Below, piece after piece: positions 1-9,100 of a stretch of DNA of 64,000 nt. The notes below the pieces were generated by a model. That model had not been told where the DNA came from. It saw nothing but the letters and a program-made list of their open reading frames with translations, and searched no databases. Numbering within the stretch: position 1 is the stretch's first letter; each line of letters starts with the position of its first letter. The translations under genes and the position numbers were made by a program. Source of the stretch: Tamlana crocina (lineage in GTDB: Bacteria; Bacteroidota; Bacteroidia; Flavobacteriales; Flavobacteriaceae); the NCBI GenBank assembly GCA_040429635.1, contig CP158972.1, forward strand, positions 1,746,001 to 1,810,000, in the 5' to 3' direction.

Positions 1-1006
1 TGGAATCGTTAAGGCCTAAAATTTTCATATTGGCCAAACCAACAACCGAAAACGCTTCATTAAATTCAAAATAATCGACTTTGTCAATTGTAATATTAGC
101 TTTTTTTAATGCTTTGGGTAGCGCCTTTGCCGGGGCCGTTGTAAACCATTCGGGTTCCTGTGCAGCATCGGCGTAGCTTTTAATGGTTGCCAGAGGTTTC
201 AAGCCTAATTCATCAGCTTTCCTTTTACTCATTAAAACCATGGCACCGGCACCATCGTTTATCGTGGATGCATTGGCTGCTGTTACGGTACCTTCTTTTG
301 AAAATACCGGCCGCAATTGCGGAATTTTATCTATCCTAACATTTTTATATTCTTCATCTTCGGTAACGATAACAGGGTCACCTTTTCGTTGTGGAACTTC
401 AACGGGTACGATTTCATTGTTGAATTTTCCGTTGTTCCAAGCTTCCGCTGATCGTTTATAAGATTGGATAGCGTAAGCATCTTGTTCTTCCCTTGAAAAT
501 TTATATTTAACGGCGCAAGCATCGGCACAAACCCCCATGGCATTTTGGTCGTAGGCGTCAACCAAACCATCTTTCTGCATGCCGTCTACTAAAGTTGTTG
601 GTCCAAATTTGGTTCCTGTACGGGCGTGTAGGTAATGTGGGATAAGGCTCATGTTTTCCATGCCTCCGGCAACTACTATTTCGGCATCGCCAAGAGCAAT
701 AGCTTGTGCGGCCTGCATAACGGCTTTCATCCCCGAAGCACATACTTTGTTTACCGTTGTACACGGTACCGTGTTGGGAATGCCCGCATATATCGCAGCT
801 TGACGCGCAGGAGCTTGCCCTGAACCTGCTTGTACCACATGCCCCATTAAAACCTCTTCAACAAATTCTGGTTTAAGATTTATTTTTTCCAGAGCACCCT
901 TTATGGCAATGGCACCCAATTTTGGGGCAGGTATGGTAGACAAAGCCCCCATAAAGCTGCCAATGGGGGTTCTGGCGGCAGAAACAATAACAACTTGGTT
1001 ATCCAT
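1..1006 (-). CDS. Acetyl-CoA C-acyltransferase (thiolase), C-terminus beyond the window
   Basis: Thiolase, condensing or cleaving acyl-CoA (acetoacetyl-CoA or 3-ketoacyl-CoA) in the cytoplasm. Reading the minus strand from ATG at 1006 gives 335 codons without a stop: the N-terminus MDNQVVIVSAARTPIGSF is typical of the family, the nucleophilic Cys lies at about residue 89 in VNKVCASGMKA, the GGMENMS segment follows, and the NEAF motif lies near the window edge. The second catalytic Cys region (CxG near the C-terminus) lies off the window. Family proteins have about 390 residues, so about 55 are missing here. The gene is divergent from pgpH, with 121 bp between them. Biosynthetic (AtoB-like) versus degradative (FadA-like) use cannot be settled; the short spacing and sequence look most like acetyl-CoA acetyltransferase. 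Confidence 0.93.
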   Translation of the reverse strand, partial: MDNQVVIVSAARTPIGSFMGALSTIPAPKLGAIAIKGALEKINLKPEFVEEVLMGHVVQAGSGQAPARQAAIYAGIPNTVPCTTVNKVCASGMKAVMQAAQAIALGDAEIVVAGGMENMSLIPHYLHARTGTKFGPTTLVDGMQKDGLVDAYDQNAMGVCADACAVKYKFSREEQDAYAIQSYKRSAEAWNNGKFNNEIVPVEVPQRKGDPVIVTEDEEYKNVRIDKIPQLRPVFSKEGTVTAANASTINDGAGAMVLMSKRKADELGLKPLATIKSYADAAQEPEWFTTAPAKALPKALKKANITIDKVDYFEFNEAFSVVGLANMKILGLNDS

Positions 1007-1127
1007 TAGTTTAAAATCTTTACTTTAGTACTTGCGAAAATAACGATTTTTTGATAGAAACTTGAACGTTTCAGCTATTATAAAAATAGCCCAAACCTCT
1101 TATAAATTTATTACTTTTGGTTTTTAG

Positions 1128-3176
1128 ATGAAAGATTATATAAACGCCTTATACAGAAACCATTCCTTAATATACAAGGCATTATTGTTTCTGTGCACCA
1201 CGGTTTTAATTGTTTACCTGTTCCCCAAAAGCGGAAAATTTAGATATACTTTTGAGAGAGGAAAGCCTTGGCAATCTGAAAGTTTACAGGCACCTTTCGA
1301 TTTTGCCATTAAAAAAACGGGGGAAGAAATTGCAGCCGAAAAAAAGGAAATTGTTGAAAACGCACTACTGTATTTTAATTTAAATCCTTCGGTTGAAACT
1401 AAAGTGAGCGAGGGGTTTAAATCGCAGTTTGAAGCCACATTTTCTGATACGATATCCAGAGCCAGTTCGGAAAAACTTTTTAAAACCGGAGAGCATATTA
1501 TCTCGCAGCTGTATGCTTTCGGTATTTTAAATGAAAACCACGATTTTCCTGAGGATAAAAGAATAGCCATTCTCGACGGACGTGAAAAAATTAAAGATGG
1601 TTTTTATTCCAATTTAATCAAACCGGATAATGTTCCTGGTGTTATAGATCAGGTATTGGAAAACAACAATCTAAAACATTACAAAACCTCTTTTGTTTCG
1701 TTGTTTTTCGATTTGGTAGAACCGAATTTAAGCTACAACAAAAATTTTACAGATAAGGCGCTTCAGGATGAGTTAAGTGAAATTTCATATACCAAAGGAA
1801 GCATTGCCAAGGAAACCTTGATCGTTTCGAAGGGTGAAGTGGTAGAGGGTAGTAAATACCAGATTTTAAAGTCTTTGCAATCGGAATATGAATCGCAGGT
1901 TTGGAGCCAGTCCAACTATAACTGGATCTTGTTTGCTTATACATTATTGGTGGCTTTGGTTTTACTTATGTTGTTTTTATTCTTAAAAAAGTATCGCCCC
2001 AAAGTTTTTGATGATAACACAAAAGTAACCTTTATTTTCTTTAACATTTCGTTGCTTATTTTTATAACCACATTGGTTGTAAAATATGACGCCAAGTACA
2101 TTTACATAGTCCCCATTTGTATTTTGCCACTGGTTTTTAAAGCATTTTTCGATGCTAGATTGGGGTTGTTTGCCCATGTACTTACCGTATTGTTATTGGG
2201 ATTTGTAGTGCCTAATAGCTACGAGTATATTTTTCTGCAGACCATAGCCGGAATTGTTACGATACTCACGGTTTCTGAACTTTACAAACGAGCCAATTTG
2301 TTTATTTCAGTAGGACAAATCACTCTAATTTATATTATCGCATATTTTGCTTTTTTTGTTATTCACGAGGGCAGCGTAGAAACCCTAAAATGGGAAACTT
2401 TCATTTGGTTTATATTATGTGGCCTGGCTACATTGTTTGTTCAGCCGCTTATTTATGCTTATGAAAAATTATTCGGTTTGGTGAGCGATGTGTCGCTTTT
2501 GGAGCTGTCTGACACGAATTCGAAGCTTTTAAAGGAATTGGCAAACGTGGCGCCGGGCACATTTCACCATTCATTAAATGTAGCCAATTTGGCTGAAGCT
2601 TCGGCCAACGAAATTGGAGCCAATGCGATGTTGGCAAGGGTGGGGGCATTGTATCATGATATTGGCAAAATGAAGAACCCTACGTATTTTACCGAAAACC
2701 AATCCACGGGAATCAATCCGCATGACGAACTCTCGGCCAAAGAGAGCGCTAGAATCATAACCGACCATGTAATTAATGGTATCGAAATTGCTCGGAAAAA
2801 CAATTTGCCTGATCGGGTTATTGATTTTATACGTACGCATCACGGCACTAGTTTGGTGTATTACTTTTATATGAAAGAAAAAAAGGAATATGAAGTAGCA
2901 GATCCGGAGGATTTTAGTTATCCCGGCCCAAAACCCTTCAGTAAGGAAACCGCTATTTTAATGATGTGCGACAGTATTGAGGCCGCTTCAAAAAGTCTAA
3001 AAGAACCAAACTCCACAAAAATTGAGGCCTTTGTTGAAAATATAATTAATAAACAGGTAGAAGAAGGCCAGTTTTTAAATGCCAATATTACATTCAAAGA
3101 AATTCAATCGATAAAAAAAGTGCTAAAACACAAGCTAGCAAATATTTACCATTTAAGAATTGAATACCCTGAATAA
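1128..3176 (+). CDS. pgpH: PgpH-type membrane HD-domain phosphohydrolase (c-di-AMP phosphodiesterase family)
   Basis: 682 residues with the architecture of the 7TM-HD family: an N-terminal membrane anchor (about 15-33), a large extracytoplasmic 7TMR-HDED-like region (about 40-260), a bundle of hydrophobic helices (about 262-450) and a cytoplasmic HD domain (about 475-650). The metal-binding residues are visible: H480 in GTFHHSLNVANL, the H510-D511 pair in YHDIGKMKNP, and a further His-His in RTHHGT. Members in Firmicutes hydrolyse cyclic di-AMP to pApA; this activity is inferred here from the family. A TACTTTTG box at 1112-1119 lies only 8 bp before the ATG, so the transcript may have almost no leader, but no matching -33 element is seen. 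The gene stands alone between the divergent thiolase and the tRNA genes. Full length for the family. Confidence 0.9.
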   Translation: MKDYINALYRNHSLIYKALLFLCTTVLIVYLFPKSGKFRYTFERGKPWQSESLQAPFDFAIKKTGEEIAAEKKEIVENALLYFNLNPSVETKVSEGFKSQFEATFSDTISRASSEKLFKTGEHIISQLYAFGILNENHDFPEDKRIAILDGREKIKDGFYSNLIKPDNVPGVIDQVLENNNLKHYKTSFVSLFFDLVEPNLSYNKNFTDKALQDELSEISYTKGSIAKETLIVSKGEVVEGSKYQILKSLQSEYESQVWSQSNYNWILFAYTLLVALVLLMLFLFLKKYRPKVFDDNTKVTFIFFNISLLIFITTLVVKYDAKYIYIVPICILPLVFKAFFDARLGLFAHVLTVLLLGFVVPNSYEYIFLQTIAGIVTILTVSELYKRANLFISVGQITLIYIIAYFAFFVIHEGSVETLKWETFIWFILCGLATLFVQPLIYAYEKLFGLVSDVSLLELSDTNSKLLKELANVAPGTFHHSLNVANLAEASANEIGANAMLARVGALYHDIGKMKNPTYFTENQSTGINPHDELSAKESARIITDHVINGIEIARKNNLPDRVIDFIRTHHGTSLVYYFYMKEKKEYEVADPEDFSYPGPKPFSKETAILMMCDSIEAASKSLKEPNSTKIEAFVENIINKQVEEGQFLNANITFKEIQSIKKVLKHKLANIYHLRIEYPE

Positions 3177-3201
3177 AATTTATAAAAAAGTATAAAAATA
3201 G

Positions 3202-3232
3202 TTGTGTGCTTCTTAGGTTTAAATTACATTTG
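3202..3232 (+). promoter_or_regulatory. Probable Bacteroidota-type promoter of the tRNA pair
   Basis: TTG at 3202-3204 and TACATTTG at 3225-3232 are separated by 20 bp. This fits the Bacteroidota consensus (-33 TTTG or TTG, -7 TAnnTTTG). Transcription would start near 3238, about 33 nt before tRNA-Ser. Confidence 0.55.
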
Positions 3233-3270
3233 CAACCGCAATTTTATTGCAAGGTTCTTATTAAAGTTTA

Positions 3271-3354
3271 GGAGAGGTGCCAGAGTGGTAATGGAGCAGA
3301 TTGCTAATCTGTCAACGCGTAAGTGTTGCCCGGGTTCGAATCCCGGTCTCTCCG
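3271..3354 (+). tRNA. tRNA-Ser (anticodon GCT)
   Basis: 84-nt cloverleaf. The acceptor stem GGAGAGG pairs with TCTCTCC (one G-U), the anticodon stem GCAGA/TCTGT encloses loop TTGCTAA with anticodon GCT at 3303-3305, a long variable arm follows as expected for class II serine tRNAs, and the T arm contains GGTTCGAATCC. The discriminator is G and CCA is not encoded. It reads AGC/AGU codons. Confidence 0.96.
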
Positions 3355-3361
3355 CAAAATT

Positions 3362-3401
3362 CGGGGTGTAGCCTCTCGACTTCGCTAGAGATAAACTACA
3401 C
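3362..3401 (+). repeat. REP-like stem-loop between the two tRNA genes
   Basis: GTGTAG at 3366-3371 pairs with CTACAC at 3396-3401 and an inner stem TCTC (3374-3377) pairs with GAGA (3388-3391). The first 11 bases, CGGGGTGTAGC (3362-3372), are identical to the first 11 bases of tRNA-Pro (3420-3430). It may be a processing signal, a decayed REP-like palindrome or the remains of a partial tRNA duplication. Confidence 0.4.
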
Positions 3402-3419
3402 TACGATTTTTAAGTTGTA

Positions 3420-3494
3420 CGGGGTGTAGCGTAGCCCGGTTATCGCGCCGCGTTTGGGACGCGGAGGTCGCAGGTTCGAATCCTGCCACCCCGA
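3420..3494 (+). tRNA. tRNA-Pro (anticodon TGG)
   Basis: 75-nt cloverleaf. The acceptor stem CGGGGTG pairs perfectly with CACCCCG, the anticodon stem CCGCG/CGCGG encloses TTTGGGA with anticodon TGG, and the T arm contains GGTTCGAATCC. The discriminator is A and CCA is not encoded. It is 65 bp downstream of tRNA-Ser and probably co-transcribed with it. Confidence 0.96.
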
Positions 3495-3516
3495 CGAACC
3501 TAGTAATAGGTCAAAA

Positions 3517-3557
3517 CAAAACACTGTTAATCTTATGGTTATCAGTGTTTTTTGTTT
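3517..3557 (+). terminator. Terminator of the tRNA pair
   Basis: AAACACTG (from about 3519) and CAGTGTTT (from 3543) form a stem around a 16-nt loop, followed by T-rich sequence (TTTTTTGTTTTT). It lies about 25 nt after the 3' end of tRNA-Pro. Confidence 0.65.
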
Positions 3558-3657
3558 TTGGGCATTTTGTTTGCTGGCAAATAAAAGCATCTGTTTCCAA
3601 TAAAAAGGTGTACAAATCGGTGAACACTTTCCCGTCAAAATTGTCGTAAATTTAATG

Positions 3658-3720
3658 GAGTTGCTACCTTTACTCGGACACAAAATTTAAGACCGTTTGT
3701 TACAAAACAAATATCTTAGA
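3658..3720 (+). mobile_element. Left-end sequence of a decayed insertion sequence
   Basis: The stretch GAGTTGC-ACC-TTACTCGG-CACAAAAT-AAGACCG just before the transposase-like ORF recurs in diverged form at 39742-39822, where no transposase follows. A shared sequence of this kind placed directly before orfA is best read as the IS terminal region. The exact terminal inverted repeat cannot be fixed because the right end is not recognised. Confidence 0.5.
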
Positions 3721-3723
3721 AAC

Positions 3724-4012
3724 ATGAAAAAACGATATTACAGCCCCGAATTAAAGGAACAGGCAGTTCGCTTAAGCTACCAGCGAGAGAACATAAAAGA
3801 GTTAGCGGACGAAATGGGCATAGAGGTCCAAAGGATTTACAAATGGCGCAGGGCAGCCAAAACAACCACGTCCCCTAAGCCAGAAAAACCAATATCCGAT
3901 GTGCTTTAGAGCTTAAAAGACTGCGCAATGCCCTTAAAAAAAGGAACTTGAAACGATCTTGCAGAGCGTAGCCAAAGCCTTAAAAAAAAGCCGTACACAA
4001 AATATCCGAAAA
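3724..4012 (+). pseudogene. Degenerate IS3-type transposase orfA
   Basis: Starting at the ATG at 3724, the reading frame gives MKKRYYSPELKEQAVRLSYQ and a helix-turn-helix (KELADEMGIEVQRIYKWRR), the usual DNA-binding half of IS3-family OrfA proteins. It stops at 3909, but the homologous reading continues after a one-base shift (LELKRLRNALKK) and after a second shift (KELETILQSVAKALKKSR) up to about 4012. At least two frameshifts are therefore present and the protein is dead. No orfB with a DDE domain is recognisable between 4012 and 4190; that stretch holds nothing else that can be called. The element lies between the tRNA genes and the sigma-factor operon. Confidence 0.75.
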
Positions 4013-4196
4013 TAGTGTTTGCCACTCTTAATATCAAATCTGAGTTGACGGTTTTTAGCAGATTTACATCAAGTGAATTTTTTTCAAGTTGAAGCCATAT
4101 TAAACACAGTTCATAAAAATGCCAAGAGGTTTATGAGTTAGGCAGAGTTTGGCTTACCAAATTTCTATGTGACCTGTTCAAGAAAGTCTTACATTA

Positions 4197-4222
4197 TTTG
4201 TGATAACTTTTAATTAGATTTG
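4197..4222 (+). promoter_or_regulatory. Candidate promoter of the sigma/anti-sigma operon
   Basis: TAGATTTG at 4215-4222 matches the -7 consensus TAnnTTTG, 25 bp before the ATG of the sigma gene. A TTTG at 4197-4200 precedes it, but the 14-bp spacing is shorter than the usual 17-23 bp, so only the -7 box is credible. Confidence 0.35.
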
Positions 4223-4247
4223 TGTTTCAACTCTCTTCAAAAGTTAC

Positions 4248-4805
4248 ATGAACCTTGTTTTAGATGAAATAAGAAAAAAGAACGAAAAGGTTTTTAAAAA
4301 CTTCTTTGACAAAAACTACAAGGATTTAGTTATATACGCCAATGGTTTTTTGTATTGTAAAGATGCTAGCGAAGATGTTGTACAGGAAGTTTTTATTTAT
4401 TTATGGGAAAACGCCAGTAGTTTAGATATAAAAACATCGTTAAAAAATTATCTTTATTCGATGGTAAGAAATAGGTGTTTTAATTATTTAAAGTCCATAA
4501 AAATAGCCGATAGCTACAAAGTACTGGATTTCAATAACACCTTATTTTCTGAACAAGTTTTAGATAAAGCTTCAGAAGAAGAAAAAAAAATAGTTTATAA
4601 ACAAATACTTAAAATTGTTGATTCACTTCCTGATAAAATGCAGCAAATAGTTAAACTGAAATTTTTTCAAAACTATAAATACTCCGAAATAGCTACAGAA
4701 ATGGGTGTATCTGTAAATACTGTAAAAACCCAATTAAAGCGAGCTAAACTTAAAATCTCAGAAATGCTAACCATTATACTTGTTTTGTTTGAAATAAATG
4801 GTTAA
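4248..4805 (+). CDS. ECF RNA polymerase sigma factor, Bacteroidota FecI-like
   Basis: 185-residue ECF sigma factor that would direct RNA polymerase to the downstream SusCD operon. Region 2 is at about 10-85 with DASEDVVQEVFIYLWEN, and region 4 is at about 115-170 with the helix-turn-helix YSEIATEMGVSVNTVKTQL. Length and sequence fit the Bacteroidota expansion of sigma-70 factors that pair with FecR-like anti-sigma factors. The anti-sigma gene follows after 124 bp. In the family model, the N-terminal STN domain of the SusC transporter senses substrate and signals through the anti-sigma factor; all three parts are present here. The hydrophobic tail after the HTH (LTIILVLFEING) is short and of unknown meaning. 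Confidence 0.93.
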   Translation: MNLVLDEIRKKNEKVFKNFFDKNYKDLVIYANGFLYCKDASEDVVQEVFIYLWENASSLDIKTSLKNYLYSMVRNRCFNYLKSIKIADSYKVLDFNNTLFSEQVLDKASEEEKKIVYKQILKIVDSLPDKMQQIVKLKFFQNYKYSEIATEMGVSVNTVKTQLKRAKLKISEMLTIILVLFEING

Positions 4806-4929
4806 AAACGCAATTTGGTTGATTTATTTTTATGATTTTTAAAATTTTATTGAAAATAATATAATTTTATTGTCACCCATTGTTAAGGTTGTGTTGTCTA
4901 AATATTAAATGACCGCAAACAACTAAATA

Positions 4930-6060
4930 ATGGATTTTAAGATCTTAATAAAAAAATTAAACAATACCCTTTCAAAAAATGAAGAGGGCATATTTGATGA
5001 ATGGTACAATGAATCTGCCGAACACAAACGGTATTTCGATAGTGTAAAAGAAAATTACTCAAAAGATATTGAGATAGTTGATATCCAAAAAGGTTGGAAA
5101 TCAATATCTGGAAAAATTGAACTGAAACCTAAAAAAACAAACTATTGGAAATATGCGGTTGCCGCATCTGTGGTTTTGCTGTTTTCAATTTCATTTCTGT
5201 TTAAATATTCAAACAATAACCCTAAATCAGAACAGCAAATTGTTAATGCAACTGTTGAGCCAGGAAAAGATAAAGCAACCTTAACCCTGGAAAATGGCAC
5301 TGAAATAGCATTGCAAAAAGGTGCCGTTTATCAATCTGAAACTAGCGTTAGTAATGGAGAGCAGATTACTTACCAATCCAATAATAAAAACACAAACGAA
5401 ATAAAGTATAACTATTTAACCATACCAAGAGGCGGACAGTTTTTTATAAAACTTGCCGACGGAACACAGGTTTGGTTAAATTCCGAGTCGAAATTAAAAT
5501 ATCCAGTAAGTTTTTCAAACAATGAAGTTAGAAAGGTAGAATTGGTTTACGGAGAAGCTTATTTTGATGTTTCACCTAGCGAAGCTAACAACGGTACTAG
5601 ATTCAAAGTATTAACCAAAGGACAAGAAATTGAAGTTTTAGGAACAGAATTTAATGTAAAAGCCTATGAGGACGAAACGCACATTTATACCACTTTAGTT
5701 GAAGGTAAAGTGGCGCTTCAGGTTAGTGAACATAACGAAGGTTTATTACCAAATCAACAGGCAGTAGTAAATAAAAACAATAGTAATGTGCTAATTACAA
5801 CAGTAGAAACAAAGTATGAAATCGCTTGGAAAAATGGCTTGTTTAGCTTTAAAAACAAAACGTTAAAAGAAATTATGAAAGTACTATCAAGATGGTACGA
5901 TGTTAATGTGGTTTTGGAAGATGAAGCTACAGAAAACATCATGTTTAACGGGCAGTTAAGTAAGCATCAGAACATCGAAAATATTTTAAACCTAATTAAA
6001 AACACAAACTTTATAAATGCCTATGATATAGACGGAAAAACAATTACAATTAAAAAATAA
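4930..6060 (+). CDS. FecR-family anti-sigma factor
   Basis: 376 residues. A short cytoplasmic N-terminal region (1-70, with FDEWYNES) would bind the sigma factor. One transmembrane helix (about 74-92, AVAASVVLLFSISFLF) is followed by a periplasmic FecR domain (about 155-270, with GGQFFIKLADGTQVWLNSES) and a C-terminal DUF4974-type domain (about 300-376, FSFKNKTLKEIMKVLSRWY). This is the standard anti-sigma architecture of Bacteroidota SusCD loci. It lies between the sigma gene and the STN-bearing SusC and should relay the signal from the outer membrane transporter. The spacing to SusC is 100 bp, where an internal promoter driven by the ECF sigma factor may lie; no motif is recognised there. 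Confidence 0.93.
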   Translation: MDFKILIKKLNNTLSKNEEGIFDEWYNESAEHKRYFDSVKENYSKDIEIVDIQKGWKSISGKIELKPKKTNYWKYAVAASVVLLFSISFLFKYSNNNPKSEQQIVNATVEPGKDKATLTLENGTEIALQKGAVYQSETSVSNGEQITYQSNNKNTNEIKYNYLTIPRGGQFFIKLADGTQVWLNSESKLKYPVSFSNNEVRKVELVYGEAYFDVSPSEANNGTRFKVLTKGQEIEVLGTEFNVKAYEDETHIYTTLVEGKVALQVSEHNEGLLPNQQAVVNKNNSNVLITTVETKYEIAWKNGLFSFKNKTLKEIMKVLSRWYDVNVVLEDEATENIMFNGQLSKHQNIENILNLIKNTNFINAYDIDGKTITIKK

Positions 6061-6160
6061 AAAAGGGAGTAAAGTTTCCACTCGCCAAAGTACAAAACTC
6101 CATCCCTTGCTTAAAAACGCTAATTAATTAAAAATGTTAACTAACTAACACAACAAATTT

Positions 6161-9100
6161 ATGGAAATTAATTTAAGAAATGTTTTTTTCTCTCAAAGAA
6201 AGAAACTAATTAAAGTTGTTATGAAGAGTTTTGTATTCTTATTATGCGCAACTGTATTTGGTTTTACATCAAACAATATCTTATCTCAAAATGTAAAAAT
6301 TAATGTTGATGCCAACAAAACACTAAGTGTTGATGGGGTTTTTGATTTAATAATGAATCAAACCGATTATTCATTTGTCTATCAAGCCAATTCGTTTGAT
6401 TATCACCCTAAAGTACAGTTGAAAAGGGGAAAGATTAAAATTGAGAAACTACTTCAATTAGCACTGACTAAAGGGGAATATTTTTATGATTTATCTTCAG
6501 ACAAAACAATCGTCATAAAAAAAATACCCGAGAGAACTATTGCGCAAGCAATTGATACAAACTTATCTCAACAAAACATAACAGGAGTTGTTGTAGATGA
6601 AAGAGGTGAACCCCTTCCTGGAGTAAATGTATTAGTTAAAGGATTGCAGGCAGGTACTTCAACCGATTTTAATGGTGAATACAAGGTAAATATTCGTAAT
6701 CAAAATGAAAATACGGTTTTGATATTTACTTTCATGGGGTATAAAGACCAAGAAGTGGTTGTAGGTAACAAAACAGTCATTGATGTGAAAATGGTTCCAA
6801 GTCTTGCAGATCTTGACGAGGTAGTTGTTATAGGTTATGGAACATCAAAAATTAAAGATGCCACAGGGGTTATTTCTAGAATAAGCGCGAAAGATATTGA
6901 GTATGCTCCCATGGGTGCTAGTGTAGAGAGTCTATTGCAAGGTCGATCGGCTGGAGTTAATGTGCAAATACAATCGGCATCACCTACTTCTCCAATAAGT
7001 GTAATTATAAGAGGAGCTTCGTCTCTTTCAGGAAACAACCAACCTTTATGGGTTATAGATGGTGTACCCCAATACTCTTCTACAACTTCAGGTAACATAG
7101 CAAACACTTTATACAACTTAAACCTTAATGATGTTAAAAGTGTTGATATTTTAAAAGATGCTTCTGCTACAGCTGTTTATGGCTCTAGAGCTGCTAATGG
7201 TGTTGTTATAGTTACAACTAAAAAAGGTAAGGCAGGAATGAAACCTGTTTTTGAAGTTTCTTCTCGTGTTGGAGTTCAAGTAATGGATTTTAATGGATAC
7301 CAATACTTTGAAGCAGATGAATATAAGGATTTTGCTGATGCAGCAGCTAGAGAAATGGTAATGGCAAGACCTGGATTTGATTACTTCTCTAGATTATATT
7401 TAGATCAACAAGCCTTTTTTGATTTAAACTCAAGTGAATACGATAAAACCGATTTACAAGTTTTACCAACTGCATATTTTGATGGAAATACCAAATGGCA
7501 AGAAGAGATGACTCAAAACCCTATAGTAACGCAACATGATTTTTCGGTTCGTGGTGGCTCAGAAGCAACAACCTATTTTGTATCCTTCAATTACAGAAAT
7601 ATGGAAGGGATTGTTAAAACAGGCAAAAGTGAATTATATGGCGGTCGTGTAAATTTCGATACCCGAATAAATAGTAATATTAAATTTGGGCTTAATTTAA
7701 GTGGTAGCACACGTAACTCTGATGACAAAGATTATATGCTAGATATATTAAAGAAAGTTAGACCAGATATTCCAGCATTTAATGAAGACGGAAGCATTTT
7801 TACCAAAGACCGTTACACAGAGAACCCTTACACAACCTTAAAAAATATTCGGTCAGGAAAAGGTATTACATTCAATGGAACTGCTTTTTTAGATATAGGA
7901 ATTGTAAATGGACTTGATTTCCGTACAGCCTTTACTAACAACTATACAGATAGCCAAAATTTAAATTACTCTAGGTCTGGAAGTACATTTAACACTACCG
8001 GTAGCCGAAGTTGGTTTAACAGTAAAGCTTCTTTAAACGTTTGGGAAAACACATTAACGTATGCGAAGATGATTAATAACAAACATGACATTCGTGCTTT
8101 AGCTGGCTACTCTGTAGAAAATAATATCGTTCGGGGGTATTCAATGGATGCTACAAACTTTCCAGATGATGACATTTTAAATAACTTCAGCTCTGCAGCT
8201 TCTGTAGGAAACATAACCGAAACCCAAACAGAAAACGCATTAATATCTCAATTTGCTCGTTTGCATTATAAATTTGACGATCGTTATATTATCTCTGGTA
8301 CCATTCGTAGAGACGGGTCATCTCGTTTTGGAGCTGACAAACGTTGGGGGATATTTCCTTCTGGTGCAGCCGCTTGGTTAGTGTCTAGTGAGAAATTCAT
8401 GCAAAATGAAAATATTACTAAATATGTAAATTATCTAAAACTTAGAGCTTCTTTAGGTTTATCAGGATCACAAAATCTCGGTAACTTTGACTGGATTACA
8501 CAAGTAGGATCTACTCGGTATAATGAAAACCCAGCTATCCAGCCCAGTTCTATTGGAAACCCTAACTTGCAGTGGGAGCAAACACAAATGTTTGATTTAG
8601 GATTAGACTTTGGTTTATTAGATGATAGAATTTATGGTTCTGTTGGTATTTATCAAAAAAGAAGTGATGAATTAATCTATTCATCTCCTTTGGCTCCAAG
8701 TTCTGCGTTTAGCAATATTACCTCAAACGTTGCTTCAATTAAAAATGATGGATTTGAATTTGATATCAAGTACGATATCCTTCGTGCCTCAAATCAACGG
8801 TTAACCTTTGATTTCAACTTTGCAAAAAATGTAACCAAAGTAACCAAAATCAATGGAGATACGGAAGAACTATTATTTCCTAGTAGCCGCACCACTTACA
8901 TAAAAATGATAGAAGGTGAAGAAACAGGACAATGGTTTGGCTTCCAAACCGCCGGAAGGTTTTATGTTAATGCAGAAGATGCCATCGCTAATCAAGGTAG
9001 AACTGAAACAGGACAAACAACCTATTTAAATAGCGCACAAGAAACAGCAGGCGATTTAATTTTTATCGATCAAGATGGAGACGGTAAAATCACCAATGAA

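Noticed and set aside
3396-3683. Minus-strand 95-codon ORF across tRNA-Pro
   Set aside because: It is the complement of a tRNA gene and of the terminator; no protein similarity is seen.
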